From: Nocardia sp. MH4
GTDB lineage: Bacteria > Actinomycetota > Actinomycetes > Mycobacteriales > Mycobacteriaceae
Direction of reading: 5' to 3'
Assembly: GCF_019266065.1 (NCBI RefSeq)
Contig: NZ_LPNR01000100.1
Span: 38,602-102,601, forward strand
DNA: 64,000 bases
Position 1 is the stretch's first letter. The number at the start of each line of letters is the position of its first letter. Below are positions 61,821-64,000 of this stretch, piece after piece. A program made the position numbers and the translations under genes. The notes below the pieces were generated by a model. It was given only the letters and a program-made list of their open reading frames with translations. It was not told the origin of the DNA and did not search any database.

Positions 61821-62662
61821 GGTTGTAGCAATCGGTCCAGGTCGATGGTCAGGGAGCGGCCGACACCGTAGACGATGATCTGACCACCCTTGGCCTCCAC
61901 TTCGGTGGGGGCGATGCCGAACGGCAATTCCTTGGTATCGATGGTACGGCTGAAGCGCTCGAGCACCGCGGGCTTGTCGACGTCGAGGATGTCGGTCTTG
62001 GTGGTCGAGACCGGCGTATCCGCGGTGGCGGAGCGGTCCTTGTAGAAGCGGGTGGCCTGGATGCGGATCTTGTCCCCGTCCAGCATCAGATCGGCTTCGA
62101 CCTGTACTTCGACCCGAGTCGTGTTGTTGCCCGGGGTGACGCCCGGCGCGAGCACGCGGCCGTTGGCCGCCACCGGAAGTGTGCCCTTGAGCACATGGGC
62201 GCCCGCGGTGGTCAGGCCGGAACCGCCCGAACCGCCGGTGCCGTCGGCCTTGTCGGCGGGCGGGCCGAGGACCTGCAGATCGGGGATGCCGAACAGGCGG
62301 CCGAGCTCGGTCGGCTCGATCGCCATCTGGGCCTCGACCCGGTCGACCTGTACCGCGCGCGCCGTGCCGTCGAGCAGCTCGCTCGCCGAGGCGTGCAGTC
62401 CGTAGAGATTGGCCTCCAGAGCGATCTCGCCCGGAATATCTGGGCGCATGCTGCGGGCGCGGACCAGGACGTCGTCGTAGCGCCCCGACACCGCCTGGGC
62501 GATGAAGGGGAATCCCTTGATGGTCACTTCGGGGTCGGCCGACAGATCGGCTCCGGCCCGCAGTTGCCGCGACACGTGGTACTCGGTGTAGGCGGCGGCG
62601 CCGAAATCGATCACCACCGCCACCCCGGCCAGGCACAGCAGCCCGATGATCAGCTTGCGCAT
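61817..62662 (-). CDS. lmeA: LmeA-like phospholipid-binding protein (DUF2993)
   Basis: The 281-residue protein has an uncleaved or cleavable signal segment (MRKLIIGLLCLAGVAVVI) and a DUF2993 domain (EVTIKGFPFIAQAVSGRYDDVLV). The mycobacterial homologue Rv0817c/LmeA binds phospholipid in the periplasm and is needed to complete lipomannan mannan chains. TAGGCT lies 7 nt before the ATG (leaderless). It overlaps the thioredoxin gene and is divergent from glnR across 184 bases. Confidence 0.88.
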   Translation of the reverse strand: MRKLIIGLLCLAGVAVVIDFGAAAYTEYHVSRQLRAGADLSADPEVTIKGFPFIAQAVSGRYDDVLVRARSMRPDIPGEIALEANLYGLHASASELLDGTARAVQVDRVEAQMAIEPTELGRLFGIPDLQVLGPPADKADGTGGSGGSGLTTAGAHVLKGTLPVAANGRVLAPGVTPGNNTTRVEVQVEADLMLDGDKIRIQATRFYKDRSATADTPVSTTKTDILDVDKPAVLERFSRTIDTKELPFGIAPTEVEAKGGQIIVYGVGRSLTIDLDRLLQP

Positions 62663-62846
62663 GCGAGCCAGCCTATCCGGCGCTACGGTTCGGGCGAAGC
62701 GCGCGCCGACGCGTTACCTCGCGGCCACCATGTTGCGAGGTCATGGCCGCGCACGCGCTAATGTTGCAGACGACTTACCTGTGTTTCGGCGACGTAGCTA
62801 CGCGGCTGCTGTCGTCCGCGGAGCCACGAGATAGGAGGAGAGCCCG

Positions 62847-63608
62847 GTGGAGCTGCTCCTACTGACCTCCGACCCCAACCCCGATGCGGTGTTGCCGTCG
62901 TTGTCGCTGCTGGCGCACAACGTGCGGCCCGCGCCGACCGAGGTGTCGTCCCTGCTGGAGGCGGGCAGCGCGGATGTCGCGCTGGTCGACGCCAGAACCG
63001 ACCTCGCCGCGGCCCGTGGACTGTGCAGGCTGCTCGGCAGCACCGGATCCTCGGTGCCGGTCGTCGCGGTGCTGACCGAGGGCGGTCTGGTGGCCGTCAA
63101 CGCGGACTGGGGCCTGGACGACATCCTGCTGCCCGGCACCGGTCCCGCCGAGCTGGACGCGCGGCTGCGGCTGCTGGTCGGCCGCAACGGTGGGGTGGCC
63201 AGCCCCGAGAACACGGGCAAGATCACCCTGGGTGAGCTGGTGATCGACGAGGGCACCTACACCGCGCGGCTGCGTGGTCGCCCGCTCGACCTCACCTACA
63301 AGGAATTCGAACTGCTCAAGTACCTCGCCCAGCACGCGGGCCGGGTCTTCACCCGGGCCCAGCTGCTGCAGGAGGTGTGGGGCTACGACTTCTTCGGCGG
63401 CACCCGCACCGTCGACGTGCACGTGCGGCGCCTGCGCGCCAAGTTGGGCAGCGAGTACGAATCGCTGATCGGCACCGTGCGCAATGTCGGCTACAAGGCG
63501 GTGCGCCCGGCCAGGACCCCCGCGGCCAAGGGCGAGGTGGTGAGTTTCCCGGACGAGGACATCGACGGCGACGACTCACTGGCCCCGCTCAACGGCACCG
63601 CGCAGTAG
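62847..63608 (+). CDS. glnR: Orphan OmpR-type regulator GlnR
   Basis: The 253-residue protein has a degenerate receiver domain (phospho-acceptor-position Asp in VALVDAR, D48) and a winged-helix DNA-binding domain from about residue 130 ([53 protein letters not shown]). By family and neighbours it is GlnR (Rv0818), the main nitrogen regulator of actinobacteria, which has no partner kinase. GTG 62847 follows AGGAGG. The C-terminal 30 residues are acidic and variable. Confidence 0.88.
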   Translation: MELLLLTSDPNPDAVLPSLSLLAHNVRPAPTEVSSLLEAGSADVALVDARTDLAAARGLCRLLGSTGSSVPVVAVLTEGGLVAVNADWGLDDILLPGTGPAELDARLRLLVGRNGGVASPENTGKITLGELVIDEGTYTARLRGRPLDLTYKEFELLKYLAQHAGRVFTRAQLLQEVWGYDFFGGTRTVDVHVRRLRAKLGSEYESLIGTVRNVGYKAVRPARTPAAKGEVVSFPDEDIDGDDSLAPLNGTAQ

Positions 63609-63676
63609 TCGCGCCGAGCAGCGCCAGGACGGCGCGGCGCGGCATCGGCCCGTCGCGCACAGCGAGGAGGACGTCG

Positions 63677-64000
63677 ATGCCGCACACAGCAACCCTGACC
63701 TGGACCGAACGGGTCGAGCCGGGGAGCGTGCCGCTGGTGCGTGAGCTGCTGGCCAGGGCGAAGGCCGCCGATGGCGTCGCACCGGTGTCGGAACAGGCGG
63801 TGCTTTCTCTCGCCGAGGCCGATCCGGCGACCAGGCATCTGCTGGCCGAACGCGCGGGCGAGATCGTCGGCTACGCCAATCTCGTTGCGGCACATGACGA
63901 ACACCCCGCGATGGCCGAGATCGCGGTCGACCCGGCCGCGCGCGGCGCCGGCGTCGGCACCGCACTCGTGCGCGCCGCGCTGGCCGAGGGCGGCGCCGGC
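63677..64000 (+). CDS. mshD: Mycothiol synthase (5' part; runs off the window)
   Basis: The visible 108 residues begin MPHTATLTWTERV and form the first GNAT acetyltransferase half: AGEIVGYANL and the acetyl-CoA loop VDPAARGAGVGTALVRAAL. MshD acetylates Cys-GlcN-Ins, the last step of mycothiol synthesis. GAGGAGG lies 6 nt before the ATG. The rest of the gene is outside the window. Position after glnR matches Rv0819. Confidence 0.88.
   Translation, partial: MPHTATLTWTERVEPGSVPLVRELLARAKAADGVAPVSEQAVLSLAEADPATRHLLAERAGEIVGYANLVAAHDEHPAMAEIAVDPAARGAGVGTALVRAALAEGGAG

Overview
The window is about 68-70% GC by eye, uses many GTG starts, and carries genes typical of mycolic-acid-containing Actinobacteria: an antigen-85-like mycolyltransferase, LmeA, the mycothiol synthase MshD, orphan GlnR, Rv-type DUF4189, DUF3073 and DUF1416 proteins. 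Gene order follows the Mycobacterium tuberculosis Rv0772-Rv0819 block in outline (purD ... purB ... ptrB ... purS-purQ ... M18 peptidase ... purL ... SCP-like ... purF ... purM-DUF3073 ... ygfZ-pabC ... DUF1416-cysA ... lmeA-glnR-mshD). A Nocardia or a close relative is the best guess; this is inference from recalled gene order and families, not from a database search.

Layout. 1-3600: end of an unidentified gene, tRNA-Thr, two small secreted proteins, a HIT protein, a PH-domain protein and purD. 3600-9000: membrane-anchored M23 peptidase, a PLP aminotransferase, a TetR regulator, purB and a second HIT protein. 9000-14300: mycolyltransferase, DUF2330 protein, oligopeptidase B and a DUF2334 protein. 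14300-19740: a divergent glutamate decarboxylase / APC antiporter / small membrane protein / M20 dipeptidase cluster, then an MBL-fold hydrolase. 19870-31730: purS, purQ, a divergent AmiC-like/MarR pair, an AraC/serine-hydrolase pair, an M18 aminopeptidase, a GT87 mannosyltransferase and purL. 29900-38400: two related Abhydrolase_9 membrane hydrolases around a YiaAB protein, a CPBP protease, a hydrolase/TetR pair, an SCP-like protein and a DUF3533 membrane protein. 38500-46870: purF and purM, separated by a complete dipeptide ABC transporter. 47160-51320: DUF3073, then overlapping asparaginase/MOSC/ygfZ genes and divergent pabC. 51490-58160: cydABDC. 58200-64000: a small plus-strand transcription unit, nitrobindin-like protein, a sulfur operon (DUF4395, cysA, DUF1416), thioredoxin and lmeA, then glnR and the start of mshD.

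How the genes work together. Seven purine genes (purD, purB, purS, purQ, purL, purF, purM) form a dispersed de novo IMP pathway; purS, purQ and purL encode the three subunits of FGAM synthase. purC is not in the window. cydAB with cydDC make cytochrome bd oxidase and its assembly exporter. MshD and the CydDC thiol exporter concern thiol/redox metabolism, and the sulfurtransferase operon concerns sulfur.

Most notable signals. (1) A leaderless 28-codon reading frame ending Gly-Gly-Cys-Cys-Cys-Leu-Cys-Arg lies upstream of the sulfur operon, matching the polycysteine attenuators described in mycobacteria. (2) An autonomous small unit at 58200-58395 has a good promoter, a consensus Shine-Dalgarno sequence, a 12-codon frame and a hairpin. 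(3) At least sixteen starts have a TANNNT -10 box 6-8 nt upstream, so leaderless initiation appears to be a dominant mode here. (4) Several perfect operator palindromes sit at divergent or operon promoters (gad, MarR/AmiC, TetR, cyd). No CRISPR array, insertion sequence, prophage or replication origin was seen.
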